Program-made: the position numbers and the translations under genes
DNA from: Bacteroidota bacterium
GTDB taxonomy: Bacteria; Bacteroidota; Bacteroidia; Bacteroidales; Rikenellaceae
Direction of reading: 5' to 3'
Length of the DNA: 18,314 bases
Assembly (NCBI GenBank): GCA_023413645.1
Contig: JAEZPN010000009.1
Location: 1 to 18,314, forward strand
The notes under the pieces: model-generated
What the model saw: the letters and a program-made list of their open reading frames with translations, nothing else
Database searches by the model: none
Told to the model about the DNA's origin: nothing
Part shown: in pieces, positions 6,840-13,133 of the stretch
Layout: each line of letters starts with the position of its first letter
How positions within the stretch are numbered: the first letter of the stretch is position 1

Positions 6840-7001
6840 ATGAAAAAGTATCTATGTACAGCATGTGGCTATGTCTACGACCCCGAGGTGGGCTCCCCCG
6901 AGACTGGCGTACCCGCAGGCACAGCATGGGAGGATGTACCAGCAGATTGGATATGTCCCCTATGTGGTCTCGGCAAGGAGGTATTCGAGGCGGAAGAGTA
7001 G
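6840..7001 (+). CDS. Rubredoxin
   Basis: A 53-residue electron-transfer protein binding one iron with four cysteines: C6-TA-C9-G near the N-terminus and C39-PL-C42-G near the C-terminus. Also present are the typical YVYDPEVG (11-18), AGTAWEDVPADW (26-37) and the aromatic residues packed round the iron site (Y11, Y13, W30, W37). Length is normal for the family (about 52-54). It ends TAG at 6999-7001. It is short enough to be missed by ORF filters. It sits alone between the secG terminator and the ribosomal operon. In anaerobes rubredoxin usually donates electrons to rubrerythrin or superoxide reductase; no such partner is in the window. Confidence 0.95.
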   Translation: MKKYLCTACGYVYDPEVGSPETGVPAGTAWEDVPADWICPLCGLGKEVFEAEE

Positions 7002-7030
7002 TATGAGGCATGCTACGACATCGCTGGGAT

Positions 7031-7056
7031 GGGTGTGTAGAGGGCTCTGCACACCC
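7031..7056 (+). terminator. Strong hairpin, probable rubredoxin terminator
   Basis: GGGTGTGTAGA (7031-7041) pairs with TCTGCACACCC (7046-7056): 11 bp with one G-U pair and a 4-nt loop. No proper T-run follows, so termination is less sure than folding. It ends 40 bases before the rpsF promoter. Confidence 0.45.
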
Positions 7057-7095
7057 TAACTTCTTAATAAAAAGAGTAAAAATTAAGAGTAAAGT

Positions 7096-7126
7096 ATTGC
7101 AGAATAGAAAATAATTACTACCTTTG
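7096..7126 (+). promoter_or_regulatory. Promoter of the rpsF-rpsR-rplI operon
   Basis: ATTG (7096-7099), 19 bases, TACCTTTG (7119-7126): exact -7 box and a 3-of-4 -33 box. The ATG at 7168 follows after an A/T-rich leader of about 35 nt. Confidence 0.7.
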
Positions 7127-7167
7127 CACCGCTTTATGCAATAAAAACTTTAATTAATTAAACAGTT

Positions 7168-7512
7168 ATGAACAATTACGAAACCGTTTTCATTGTCACT
7201 CCCGTCCTCTCTGAGGCTCAGGTGCAGGAGGTTGCTGACAAATTCCAGGGCGTAATCACCGAGAACGGCGGTCAGATTGTGAATGTGGAGAACTGGGGCC
7301 TCAAGAAGCTCGCTTATCCTATTCAGAAGAAGACTACCGGTTTCTACTTCCTCGTAGAGTTCACCGGTGAGGGCTCAATCATCAACACTCTCGAGACACA
7401 GTACCGTCGCGATGAGCGCATCATTCGTTTCTTAACTTTCAAGCAGGACAAGTTCGCTGTTGAGTACTCTCAGAAGCGTCGCGCTAAGCTTGCTAACAAA
7501 ACTCAGGAGTAA
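7168..7512 (+). CDS. rpsF: 30S ribosomal protein S6
   Basis: 114 residues. N-terminal MNNYETVFIVTP and the central GLKKLAYPIQKKTTGFY region are diagnostic of S6; FYFLVEF and DERIIRFLTF complete the ferredoxin-like fold. It binds the central domain of 16S rRNA together with S18, which is encoded 2 bases downstream. Codon use is biased as expected for a ribosomal protein. First gene of the operon, with its own promoter. No S6:S18 autoregulatory leader fits in the short 5' region. Confidence 0.97.
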   Translation: MNNYETVFIVTPVLSEAQVQEVADKFQGVITENGGQIVNVENWGLKKLAYPIQKKTTGFYFLVEFTGEGSIINTLETQYRRDERIIRFLTFKQDKFAVEYSQKRRAKLANKTQE

Positions 7513-7514
7513 TC

Positions 7515-7796
7515 ATGGCAGAGAACACACAGCAGGGTGCATCTGAGATCCGCTATCTCAACCCCGTATCAGTAGACGTTAAGAAGAAGAAGTACTGCCG
7601 TTTCAAGAAGCTCGGCATCAAGTACGTAGACTATAAGGACGGTGAGTTCTTGAAGAAGTTCCTCAACGAGCAGGGTAAGATTTTGCCCCGTCGTCTTACC
7701 GGTACTTCTCAGAAGTACCAGAAGAAGGTTGCTCAGGCAGTTAAGCGTGCTCGCCACCTCGCAATCCTTCCATTCGTAACAGATTGTATGAAATAA
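7515..7796 (+). CDS. rpsR: 30S ribosomal protein S18
   Basis: 93 residues. The family core is clear: KKYCRFKK (25-32), IKYVDYKD, LKKFLNEQGKILPRRLTGTS and the C-terminal QAVKRARHLAILPFV, all rRNA-contacting and strongly basic. The N-terminal 20 residues are an extra, weakly conserved extension. Starts 2 bases after the rpsF stop, so translation is probably coupled, giving the S6:S18 heterodimer in equal amounts. Confidence 0.97.
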   Translation: MAENTQQGASEIRYLNPVSVDVKKKKYCRFKKLGIKYVDYKDGEFLKKFLNEQGKILPRRLTGTSQKYQKKVAQAVKRARHLAILPFVTDCMK

Positions 7797-7801
7797 TAAA
7801 G

Positions 7802-7807
7802 AGGAGG
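7802..7807 (+). promoter_or_regulatory. Perfect Shine-Dalgarno AGGAGG before rplI
   Basis: AGGAGG stands 7 bases before the rplI ATG at 7815. Most genes here have no such site, as is usual in Bacteroidetes, so this one is unusual. It supports the chosen start. Confidence 0.6.
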
Positions 7808-7814
7808 ATAGACC

Positions 7815-8252
7815 ATGGAAGTAATTCTTATCAAAGACGTAGAGAACTTGGGCTACACAAACGAGATCGTTAACGTTCGCCCCGGCTATGCAAACAACTA
7901 CTTGATTCCTCAGGGCTTCGCTAAGGCTGCTACTGCTTCTGCAAAGAAGGTACTCGCTGAGAACCTTCGTCAGCGCGCTCACAAGGACGCTAAGATCCTT
8001 GCTGACGCTCAGGCTTTGGCTGAGACTATCAACAACCTTCACCTCACTATCACTGCTAAGGCAGAGGAGGAGAAGATCTTTGGTGCTGTAACAGCTGCTG
8101 ACCTTGCTGCTGCACTTCAGGAGAAGGGCATCGAGGTAGATCGCAAGAACATCACTGTAGATTCTGTTAAGACTCTTGGTGAGTTCGAGGCTGTTGCTAA
8201 GCTTCACCGCGAGGTTAAGGCTACTATCAAGTTCGCTGTTGTAGCTGAGTAA
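7815..8252 (+). CDS. rplI: 50S ribosomal protein L9
   Basis: 145 residues, near the usual ~148. The N-terminal domain signature is intact: MEVILIKDVENLG (1-13), VNVRPGYANNYLIPQGFA (19-36). A long Ala/Lys-rich helix (about 40-75) links it to the C-terminal domain (about 78-145, including EEKIFGAVTAADLA). It binds 23S rRNA and reaches toward neighbouring ribosomes. Last gene of the operon; 18 bases after rpsR, with a strong Shine-Dalgarno and a clear terminator downstream. Confidence 0.97.
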   Translation: MEVILIKDVENLGYTNEIVNVRPGYANNYLIPQGFAKAATASAKKVLAENLRQRAHKDAKILADAQALAETINNLHLTITAKAEEEKIFGAVTAADLAAALQEKGIEVDRKNITVDSVKTLGEFEAVAKLHREVKATIKFAVVAE

Positions 8253-8289
8253 TTTTTGTAGAGTCCCGCCTTGCGCGGAATCTATATAG

Positions 8290-8324
8290 TACCCTGGATG
8301 GTTTCCATCCGGGGTATTTTTTTT
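8290..8324 (+). terminator. Intrinsic terminator of the rpsF operon
   Basis: TACCCTGGATGG (8290-8301) pairs with CCATCCGGGGTA (8305-8316), 12 bp with one G-U pair and a TTT loop, followed by eight Ts. Confidence 0.92.
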
Positions 8325-8360
8325 GTGGCGTTGGAGGGTGTTTGAGGTATGGTTAATGCT

Positions 8361-8405
8361 GTCATTCTGAACGAAGTGAAGAATATATATTAAATTCAGA
8401 ATGAC
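8361..8405 (+). repeat. REP-like unit, type A, with inverted end
   Basis: GTCATTCTGAACGAAGTGAA begins at 8361 and the unit closes with TTCAGAATGAC (8395-8405), a perfect 11-bp inverted match to its start. It can fold as one long hairpin. Confidence 0.75.
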
Positions 8406-8428
8406 ATCCGCAACCGCTCGGTCTAACA

Positions 8429-8440
8429 CGTCATTGCGAG
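8429..8440 (+). repeat. REP-like unit, type B, 5' half only
   Basis: CGTCATTGCGAG matches the start of the complete type B units at 8456 and 8614; the following bases (TAGCACACAC) diverge. Confidence 0.55.
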
Positions 8441-8455
8441 TAGCACACACTCCCC

Positions 8456-8511
8456 CGTCATTGCGAGGCGTAGCCGTGGCAATCTCCGCGGGTATATAAA
8501 AGTATACCCGC
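8456..8511 (+). repeat. REP-like unit, type B, followed by a hairpin
   Basis: CGTCATTGCGAGGCGTAGCC leads into GTGGCAATCT, an imperfect palindrome (ATTGC with GCAAT, inner GGC with GCC). It continues into a perfect 9-bp hairpin GCGGGTATA (8488-8496) / TATACCCGC (8503-8511). Confidence 0.75.
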
Positions 8512-8532
8512 AAGGTTGTGGGGGATGTTGCA

Positions 8533-8557
8533 CGCGTAGCTGTGGCAATCTCGCGCG
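8533..8557 (+). repeat. REP-like unit, type B, 3' half only
   Basis: CGCGTAGCTGTGGCAATCTC matches the second half of type B with one change (CTG for CCG). The first half is missing. Confidence 0.55.
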
Positions 8558-8563
8558 CTCTAT

Positions 8564-8590
8564 GTCATCCTGAGTGTAACGAAGGATCTC
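8564..8590 (+). repeat. REP-like unit, type A variant (GTCATCC form)
   Basis: GTCATCCTGAGTGTAACGAA followed by GGATCTC. Same layout as the unit at 8361, with C for T at base 6 and GGATCT for GAATAT at the end. Confidence 0.7.
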
Positions 8591-8613
8591 CTCGCTTGCT
8601 ATGCGCTATCCAC

Positions 8614-8648
8614 CGTCATTGCGAGGCGTTAGCCGTGGCAATCTTCCG
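8614..8648 (+). repeat. REP-like unit, type B
   Basis: CGTCATTGCGAGGCGTTAGC followed by CGTGGCAATCTTCCG: matches the unit at 8456 apart from one extra T. Confidence 0.75.
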
Positions 8649-8672
8649 TTGTGCTCTACGTCTACACAGAGG

Positions 8673-8707
8673 TAGATCCCCACGTCGCTTCGCTCCTCGG
8701 GATGACG
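8673..8707 (-). repeat. REP-like unit, type A variant, inverted
   Basis: On the minus strand it begins GTCATCCCGAGGAGCGAAGC and ends GGGGATCT: the inverted counterpart of the unit at 8564, so the two could pair over about 140 bases. Confidence 0.65.
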
Positions 8708-8714
8708 TTATCAT

Positions 8715-8734
8715 GGGTTACATTTTTGTAACCC
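8715..8734. repeat. Perfect 8-bp hairpin inside the REP island
   Basis: GGGTTACA (8715-8722), TTTT loop, TGTAACCC (8727-8734). Like the hairpin at 8488-8511 it starts a few bases after a REP-like unit. Confidence 0.6.
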
Positions 8735-8767
8735 GCAACTACGTTGATAGTATGCCCTCGCGTAGGG

Positions 8768-8792
8768 GATTCTTCGCTCCGCTCAGAATGAC
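8768..8792 (-). repeat. REP-like unit, type A, inverted
   Basis: On the minus strand GTCATTCTGAGCGGAGCGAA followed by GAATC: the inverted counterpart of the unit starting at 8361. Confidence 0.7.
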
Positions 8793-8939
8793 AGAGGTGT
8801 GCATACACCTACATCATGGGTAGAGCGGCGAGAACGCATACGGCGGTTTCACATCACTTTGCCCAAAATAACCGCATATTTCCCTAAATAAATGAGACAA
8901 TAATTTCGTTTTGTTAGTCGTTTATTCAAAAATATTGTG

Positions 8940-8947
8940 TAACTTTG
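8940..8947 (+). promoter_or_regulatory. -7 promoter element (TAACTTTG) before bamD
   Basis: Exact TAnnTTTG, 37 bases before the bamD ATG. A TTTG occurs at 8910-8913, but its 26-base spacing is too long for a normal -33 box. Confidence 0.55.
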
Positions 8948-8984
8948 TGCGCTTATACGCATAAGCGCAAGAAACAACAGAACG

Positions 8985-9797
8985 ATGAAGTCTATTTTTT
9001 GTTACATACTTGCCGCAATGGTGATCCTCGGTAGCGTAGCTTGCAGCGTCGTGAACAACGCACTCAAGTCGGGAGACCCTCAGTTTGCATACCAGCAGGC
9101 TGTAGAACTATACGAGGATGGTAAGTGGGAGCAGGCATCTACCCTATTCGAGGCATGTCGACATATATACATGGGCACACCTCGCGAGGACTCACTAACG
9201 TTCTACAACGCACGTTGCAAGTTCAAGCGCCACGACTGGGAGGAGGCAGCATCGCAGCTCGACACATATCGTCGCAAGTTCAGCCGTAGTCCCTTCATCG
9301 AGGAGGCAGAGGGTATGTATGCGCTATGTCACTACTACATGTCGCCACCGCCAGAGTATGACCAGTCGATGACTTCGCAGGCTATCATCGCAATCACAGA
9401 GTTCATGTCGCGCTACCCCGACTCGGAGCACAACGCAGAGTTTAGCAACATGCTCGACGAACTCTCAAACCGCCTTATGCAGAAGAGCTACATGAATGCC
9501 TACACCTACTACAAGGTAGGACGCTACAAGGCGGCAATCGTGGCATTCAAGAATGCAATGAAGCGCTACCCCGAGTCGCCATACACCGAGGAGATGATGT
9601 ACTACCAGGCGGTGTCGGCATATCGCCTTGCGGAGAACTCGGTGGAGTCGAAGCAGGAGGATCGCTACCTCGCAATGCTCGACAACTACTACTCGTTCAT
9701 CGCAGAGTATCCCGAGTCGAAGCACGTAAAGGAGCTTACACGAATGGCAAAAGATGCTCGCAACTTCCTCGACAAGAGCGAGAACACACAGCAGTAA
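8985..9797 (+). CDS. bamD: Outer membrane protein assembly lipoprotein BamD
   Basis: 270-residue lipoprotein of the BAM complex, which inserts beta-barrel proteins into the outer membrane. Signal peptide 1-19 with cysteine 20 (GSVAC|S) as the lipid site. The mature part is a series of TPR-like hairpins in which the YPxS turn recurs: YPDSEH, YPESPY, YPESKH; the usual A-Y-x-K/Q-A elements are visible (FAYQQAVELYEDGKW near 34-48). Length is normal for the family. First gene of a block with rpoZ, coaBC and recN, an arrangement I associate with Bacteroidales from memory. It follows the REP island and has its own -7 box. Confidence 0.92.
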   Translation: MKSIFCYILAAMVILGSVACSVVNNALKSGDPQFAYQQAVELYEDGKWEQASTLFEACRHIYMGTPREDSLTFYNARCKFKRHDWEEAASQLDTYRRKFSRSPFIEEAEGMYALCHYYMSPPPEYDQSMTSQAIIAITEFMSRYPDSEHNAEFSNMLDELSNRLMQKSYMNAYTYYKVGRYKAAIVAFKNAMKRYPESPYTEEMMYYQAVSAYRLAENSVESKQEDRYLAMLDNYYSFIAEYPESKHVKELTRMAKDARNFLDKSENTQQ

Positions 9798-9833
9798 ACT
9801 TAAGAGATAATTAAGACAAAAACATATAGGACT

Positions 9834-10154
9834 ATGGAGATTAAGAAGAACGTTCCAAACAACACCATTACCCGCAAGTTGGTAGACCTCGATTCGCCCA
9901 CAGGCAACATCTACGAGAGCATCAACATCATCGCTCGTCGCGCAAACCAAATCGCTACTGAGCTTAAGACTGAGCTTAACCGCAAGCTTGCAGACTTCTC
10001 GGCTCCCACCGACAACGCTGTGGAGGAGACATTCGAGAACCGCGAGCAGATTGAGATCTCACGCTACTACGAGCGTCTTCCAAAGCCCGCAATCATCGCT
10101 ACTGAGGAGTTCCTCGATGGCGAGGTTTACTTCCGCCACGGCAACAAGGAGTAG
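9834..10154 (+). CDS. rpoZ: RNA polymerase omega subunit (RpoZ/Rpb6 family)
   Basis: 106 residues. The Rpb6/omega core is visible at about 21-50: TGNIYESINIIARRANQIA, then the helix ATELKTELNRKLADF. Omega helps fold and hold the beta-prime subunit of RNA polymerase. The N-terminal 20 residues and the C-terminal 50, including a PKPAIIATEEFLDGEV stretch, are typical of the Bacteroidetes form and absent from E. coli RpoZ. It lies 36 bases after bamD and 31 before coaBC on the same strand. Family recognised from the core motif and position. Confidence 0.85.
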   Translation: MEIKKNVPNNTITRKLVDLDSPTGNIYESINIIARRANQIATELKTELNRKLADFSAPTDNAVEETFENREQIEISRYYERLPKPAIIATEEFLDGEVYFRHGNKE

Positions 10155-10185
10155 GGTCAACCGTACAACATAAAGAGATAGGATT

Positions 10186-11385
10186 ATGCAGCTCAAAGGC
10201 AAGCATATCATACTCGGCATTACCGGCAGCATAGCAGCTTATAAGGCAGCTATGCTGTGCCGTCTTTTAGTGAAGGAGGGTGCCGAGGTGCGTGTCATCA
10301 TGACACCACTGGCTAAGCAGTTCATAACGCCACTCACGATGGCGACACTCTCTAAGCACCCAATCCTCGTGGAGTTCTTCAACCCCGAGAATGGCGAGTG
10401 GAACTCTCACGTATCGCTCGGAGAGTGGGCAGACATGCTGCTCATAGCACCCGCAACAGCAAATACCTTGGCGAAGATGACTACAGGTATTGCTGACAAC
10501 CTCTTGCTTACAACATACCTCTCGGCACGCTCTGTCGTTGCCGTAGCCCCCGCTATGGACCTCGACATGTATGCCCACATCACCACACAGCAGAACCTAC
10601 GCACCCTTGCGGAGCGTGGCGTAGCCATCATCGAGCCCGAGGCGGGTGAGTTGGCAAGCGGCTTGGTGGGTAAGGGCCGCATGGCAGAGCCCGAGGAGAT
10701 TGTGGAGCAGGTGAAGGCTATCCTTGCTAAGGGCGAGAGTAAGAGCCTTGAGGGTAAGCGTTACTTCGTCACTGCGGGCGCTACAATCGAGGCTATTGAC
10801 CCCGTGCGCTACATCACGAACCACTCTACCGGCAAGATGGGTTATGCCATCGCCGAGGAGTTGGCAAAACGTGGTGCCGAGGTTAAGCTCATCTCGGGTC
10901 GCACTACCCTACCCACACCCGCTGGTGTGGAGCGCATCGACGTACTCTCGGCAGCAGATATGTATGCCGCAGCCGTAGAGGCATGGCGCGAGGCTGATGG
11001 TGCAGTTATGTGTGCCGCAGTTGCAGACTACACACCCGCCGTTGTGGCAGACAAGAAGCTCAAGAAGTCGGATGACGACCTCCGCATCGAGCTTGTACGC
11101 ACTAAGGACATCGCCGCAGAGTTGGGCAAGACGAAGGAGGGTCGCACCCTCGTAGGCTTCGCCCTCGAGACCGACAACGAGGAGGCTAACGCCGAGGGTA
11201 AGCTCGAGCGTAAGAACTTCGACTTCGTGGTGCTTAACTCGTTGCGCGATAAGGGTGCTGGCTTTGGTGGCGACACAAACAAGGTGACACTCATCGACCG
11301 CAACGGTCGAGAGGAGCATCCCCTGATGTCGAAGCGCGAGGTGGCGGCAGTCATCGTGGATAAGATTGAGAGACTAAACAAGTAA
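10186..11385 (+). CDS. coaBC: Bifunctional phosphopantothenoylcysteine decarboxylase / phosphopantothenate-cysteine ligase
   Basis: 399 residues, the normal length for Dfp/CoaBC, which makes 4'-phosphopantetheine from phosphopantothenate, cysteine and CTP. CoaC domain (1-180): flavin-binding GITGSIAAYK (11-20), catalytic histidine H75 in NSHVSLGEWAD, PAMD at 122-125 and ELASGLVGKGRM at 155-166. The E. coli residues N125 and C158 are Asp and Ser here. CoaB domain (190-399): FVTAGATIEAIDPVRYI (194-210), NHSTGKMG (212-219), AAVADYTP (277-284) and the lysine-rich ADKKLKK (288-294). Cytoplasmic. Separated from recN by 7 bases. Identity is sure; the substitutions are discussed as a finding. Confidence 0.96.
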   Translation: MQLKGKHIILGITGSIAAYKAAMLCRLLVKEGAEVRVIMTPLAKQFITPLTMATLSKHPILVEFFNPENGEWNSHVSLGEWADMLLIAPATANTLAKMTTGIADNLLLTTYLSARSVVAVAPAMDLDMYAHITTQQNLRTLAERGVAIIEPEAGELASGLVGKGRMAEPEEIVEQVKAILAKGESKSLEGKRYFVTAGATIEAIDPVRYITNHSTGKMGYAIAEELAKRGAEVKLISGRTTLPTPAGVERIDVLSAADMYAAAVEAWREADGAVMCAAVADYTPAVVADKKLKKSDDDLRIELVRTKDIAAELGKTKEGRTLVGFALETDNEEANAEGKLERKNFDFVVLNSLRDKGAGFGGDTNKVTLIDRNGREEHPLMSKREVAAVIVDKIERLNK

Positions 11386-11392
11386 TATAGAG

Positions 11393-13036
11393 ATGCTTAA
11401 GAGCTTAACGATAGAGAACTATGCCCTTATCGACTCGCTCCACGTTGAGTGGGACGAGCACCTCAACATCATCACTGGTGAGACGGGTGCCGGTAAGTCA
11501 ATCCTCCTCGGAGCGTTGGGTCTGTTGCTCGGCGCGAAGAACGAGGGTCAGGCAACCAAGGACCTCGAGCGCAACTGCGTGGTGGAGGCTACGTTCGACA
11601 TCGCAAGACTCAACCTTAAGCAGCTCTTCGAGGAGTTAGACCTCGACTATGAGGCGGAGGTTACGATACGTCGCGTCATAACACCTGCGGGTAAGAGTCG
11701 CGCCTTTGTGGGCGATATGCCCGTGCAGTTGGCTACGCTCAAGGAGCTCGGCGCACACCTCGTAGACATACACTCGCAGCACCAGAACCTAATCCTCGCA
11801 TCGGAGGAGTTTCGCACAACGACGCTCGACACGTTGGCGGGCAATGCCCCACTTATGGAGGCCTATACCGCGAAGCTCGCAACGCTAAATGCGCTACGCA
11901 GTGAGCACCGCGCGATGTCGGCAGATATGGAGGCGGCACGCAAGGATGAGGAGTGGTTGCGCTATACAGTAGAGGAGTTTCGCGCGGCAAAGCTCAAGGA
12001 GGGCGAGCAGGCCGATACTGAGCAGACATTGGCGACGTTGGAGAGTGCCGACCGCATTGGCGAGGCACTTACCACATTGCGTAATGCGCTGGATGATGAG
12101 GAGTTGGGCGCAGTCGTTGCGCTCACACGCTCACAGCGCGAGTTGGAGTCGCTGGGTGACCGCTATGCTGAGGGTGCTACGATTGCAGAGCGCCTAAAGT
12201 CGGTAGTTGCGGAGCTTAAGGACATAAGCGCTACGGCGGCAGATGAGGCGGAGCGCATAGATGCCGACCCCGAGAAGTTGCAGAGGCTCAGCGATAGGCT
12301 CAACACCATCTACTCGCTCGAGATGAAGCACCGCGCAGAGTCGTATGACGACCTCTTGGTTAAGGCCGCAGCATTTGAGGCGCGCCTCGCAACAATAGAT
12401 AACAGCGACACCGCACTTCGTGAGCTTGAGGCACGCATCACCGAGGCTGACAAGGAGTGCCGCGCAGCAGCTGGCACACTACACACAGCACGTGTGGAGG
12501 TGGCTAAGCACCTCGAGGAGAGTGTCGTAGAGACGCTACGCATGCTCGGCATGGAGGATGCGCAGTTTGTGGTGGAGGTCACAGCAACCGAGGCATATAC
12601 CCCACTTGGCATGGACAATGTTGCCTACCTCTTTACAGCGAACCGCACCACGAAGCCTGGAGCTGTGGAGCGCATAGCATCGGGAGGTGAGCTCTCGCGT
12701 ATAATGTTGGCACTCAAGGCCCTTATCGCCGAGAAGCGTATGTTGCCAACGGTGATTTTCGACGAGATAGACACGGGTGTCTCGGGACGTATTGCTGATG
12801 CCATGGGCGACATCATCGCGCGCCTTGCCGAGTCGATGCAGATTGTTGACATCACACACCTACCACAGGTGGCATCGAAGAGCGGAGCGCACTTTGTGGT
12901 GTATAAGGAGGAGGGCCGCACCAACATCCGTCGCCTGACAAAGGCGGAGCGCGTGGGCGAGATTGCAAAGATGCTCTCGGGCAGCGAGATTACGGATGCT
13001 GCACTCAAACAAGCTAAGATACTCTTGGGCAAGTAG
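11393..13036 (+). CDS. recN: DNA repair protein RecN
   Basis: 547-residue SMC-like ATPase for double-strand break repair. The N-terminal head starts LKSLTIENYALID (2-14) with Walker A GETGAGKS (29-36). A coiled-coil region spans about 155-375, rich in Glu, Ala and Leu. The C-terminal head holds the ABC signature SGGE (430-433) in ASGGELSRIMLALKAL, Walker B VIFDE (E458 catalytic), the D-loop DTGVSG, and the H-loop DITHLPQVA. Length is normal. Last gene of the bamD block, 7 bases after coaBC; its final six codons form the 5' arm and loop of the terminator. Confidence 0.96.
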   Translation: MLKSLTIENYALIDSLHVEWDEHLNIITGETGAGKSILLGALGLLLGAKNEGQATKDLERNCVVEATFDIARLNLKQLFEELDLDYEAEVTIRRVITPAGKSRAFVGDMPVQLATLKELGAHLVDIHSQHQNLILASEEFRTTTLDTLAGNAPLMEAYTAKLATLNALRSEHRAMSADMEAARKDEEWLRYTVEEFRAAKLKEGEQADTEQTLATLESADRIGEALTTLRNALDDEELGAVVALTRSQRELESLGDRYAEGATIAERLKSVVAELKDISATAADEAERIDADPEKLQRLSDRLNTIYSLEMKHRAESYDDLLVKAAAFEARLATIDNSDTALRELEARITEADKECRAAAGTLHTARVEVAKHLEESVVETLRMLGMEDAQFVVEVTATEAYTPLGMDNVAYLFTANRTTKPGAVERIASGGELSRIMLALKALIAEKRMLPTVIFDEIDTGVSGRIADAMGDIIARLAESMQIVDITHLPQVASKSGAHFVVYKEEGRTNIRRLTKAERVGEIAKMLSGSEITDAALKQAKILLGK

Positions 13037-13053
13037 CTCAAGAGTATTTTTTT
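13019..13053 (+). terminator. Intrinsic terminator overlapping the end of recN
   Basis: ATACTCTTG (13019-13027) pairs perfectly with CAAGAGTAT (13039-13047), followed by six further Ts (13048-13053). The left arm and loop lie inside the recN coding sequence, and the stop codon (13034-13036) is in the loop. Confidence 0.85.
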
Positions 13054-13076
13054 GCATATGGGTAAGAGCGCACTAC

Positions 13077-13111
13077 AAAAAAAAGAGACCCTGCGATTAC
13101 GCAAGGTCTCT
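13077..13111 (-). terminator. Intrinsic terminator of the minus-strand operon
   Basis: On the minus strand AGAGACC (13111-13105) pairs with GGTCTCT (13090-13084); an inner TGCG/CGCA stem follows one mismatch, with a TAAT loop and eight Ts (13084-13077). It faces the recN terminator; the two converging units end only 24 bases apart. Confidence 0.88.
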
Positions 13112-13133
13112 ACACCATCGGAGCTACACGTCA

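Larger units (their letters stand above)
8253..8984. other. Gene-free interval: terminator, REP-like repeat island, bamD promoter region
   Basis: No supported gene. It holds the rpsF operon terminator (8290-8324), then REP-like palindromic units from 8361 to 8792 in both orientations, and a -7 element for bamD at 8940-8947. Nothing recognisable was seen between 8793 and 8939. The 101-residue frame across the repeats (8518-8823) is only translated repeat sequence. Confidence 0.8.

Noticed and set aside
7127..7167. S6:S18-binding autoregulatory leader before rpsF
   Set aside because: The leader after the -7 box is only about 35 nt of A/T-rich sequence with no suitable hairpin; the strong hairpin at 7031-7056 is upstream of the promoter.
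7569..8513. 314-residue minus-strand open frame
   Set aside because: It lies opposite rpsR and rplI and runs into the repeat island; Leu/Ser-rich composition is what the antisense of codon-biased ribosomal genes gives. No family resemblance.
8361..8792. CRISPR array
   Set aside because: Units are of two types, in both orientations and irregularly spaced, with no uniform spacers and no cas genes.
8518..8823. 101-residue plus-strand open frame
   Set aside because: Its translation (CHPECNEGSP, RHCEALAVAI, RRGFFAPLRMT) is the well-known false protein made by reading through REP-like repeats.
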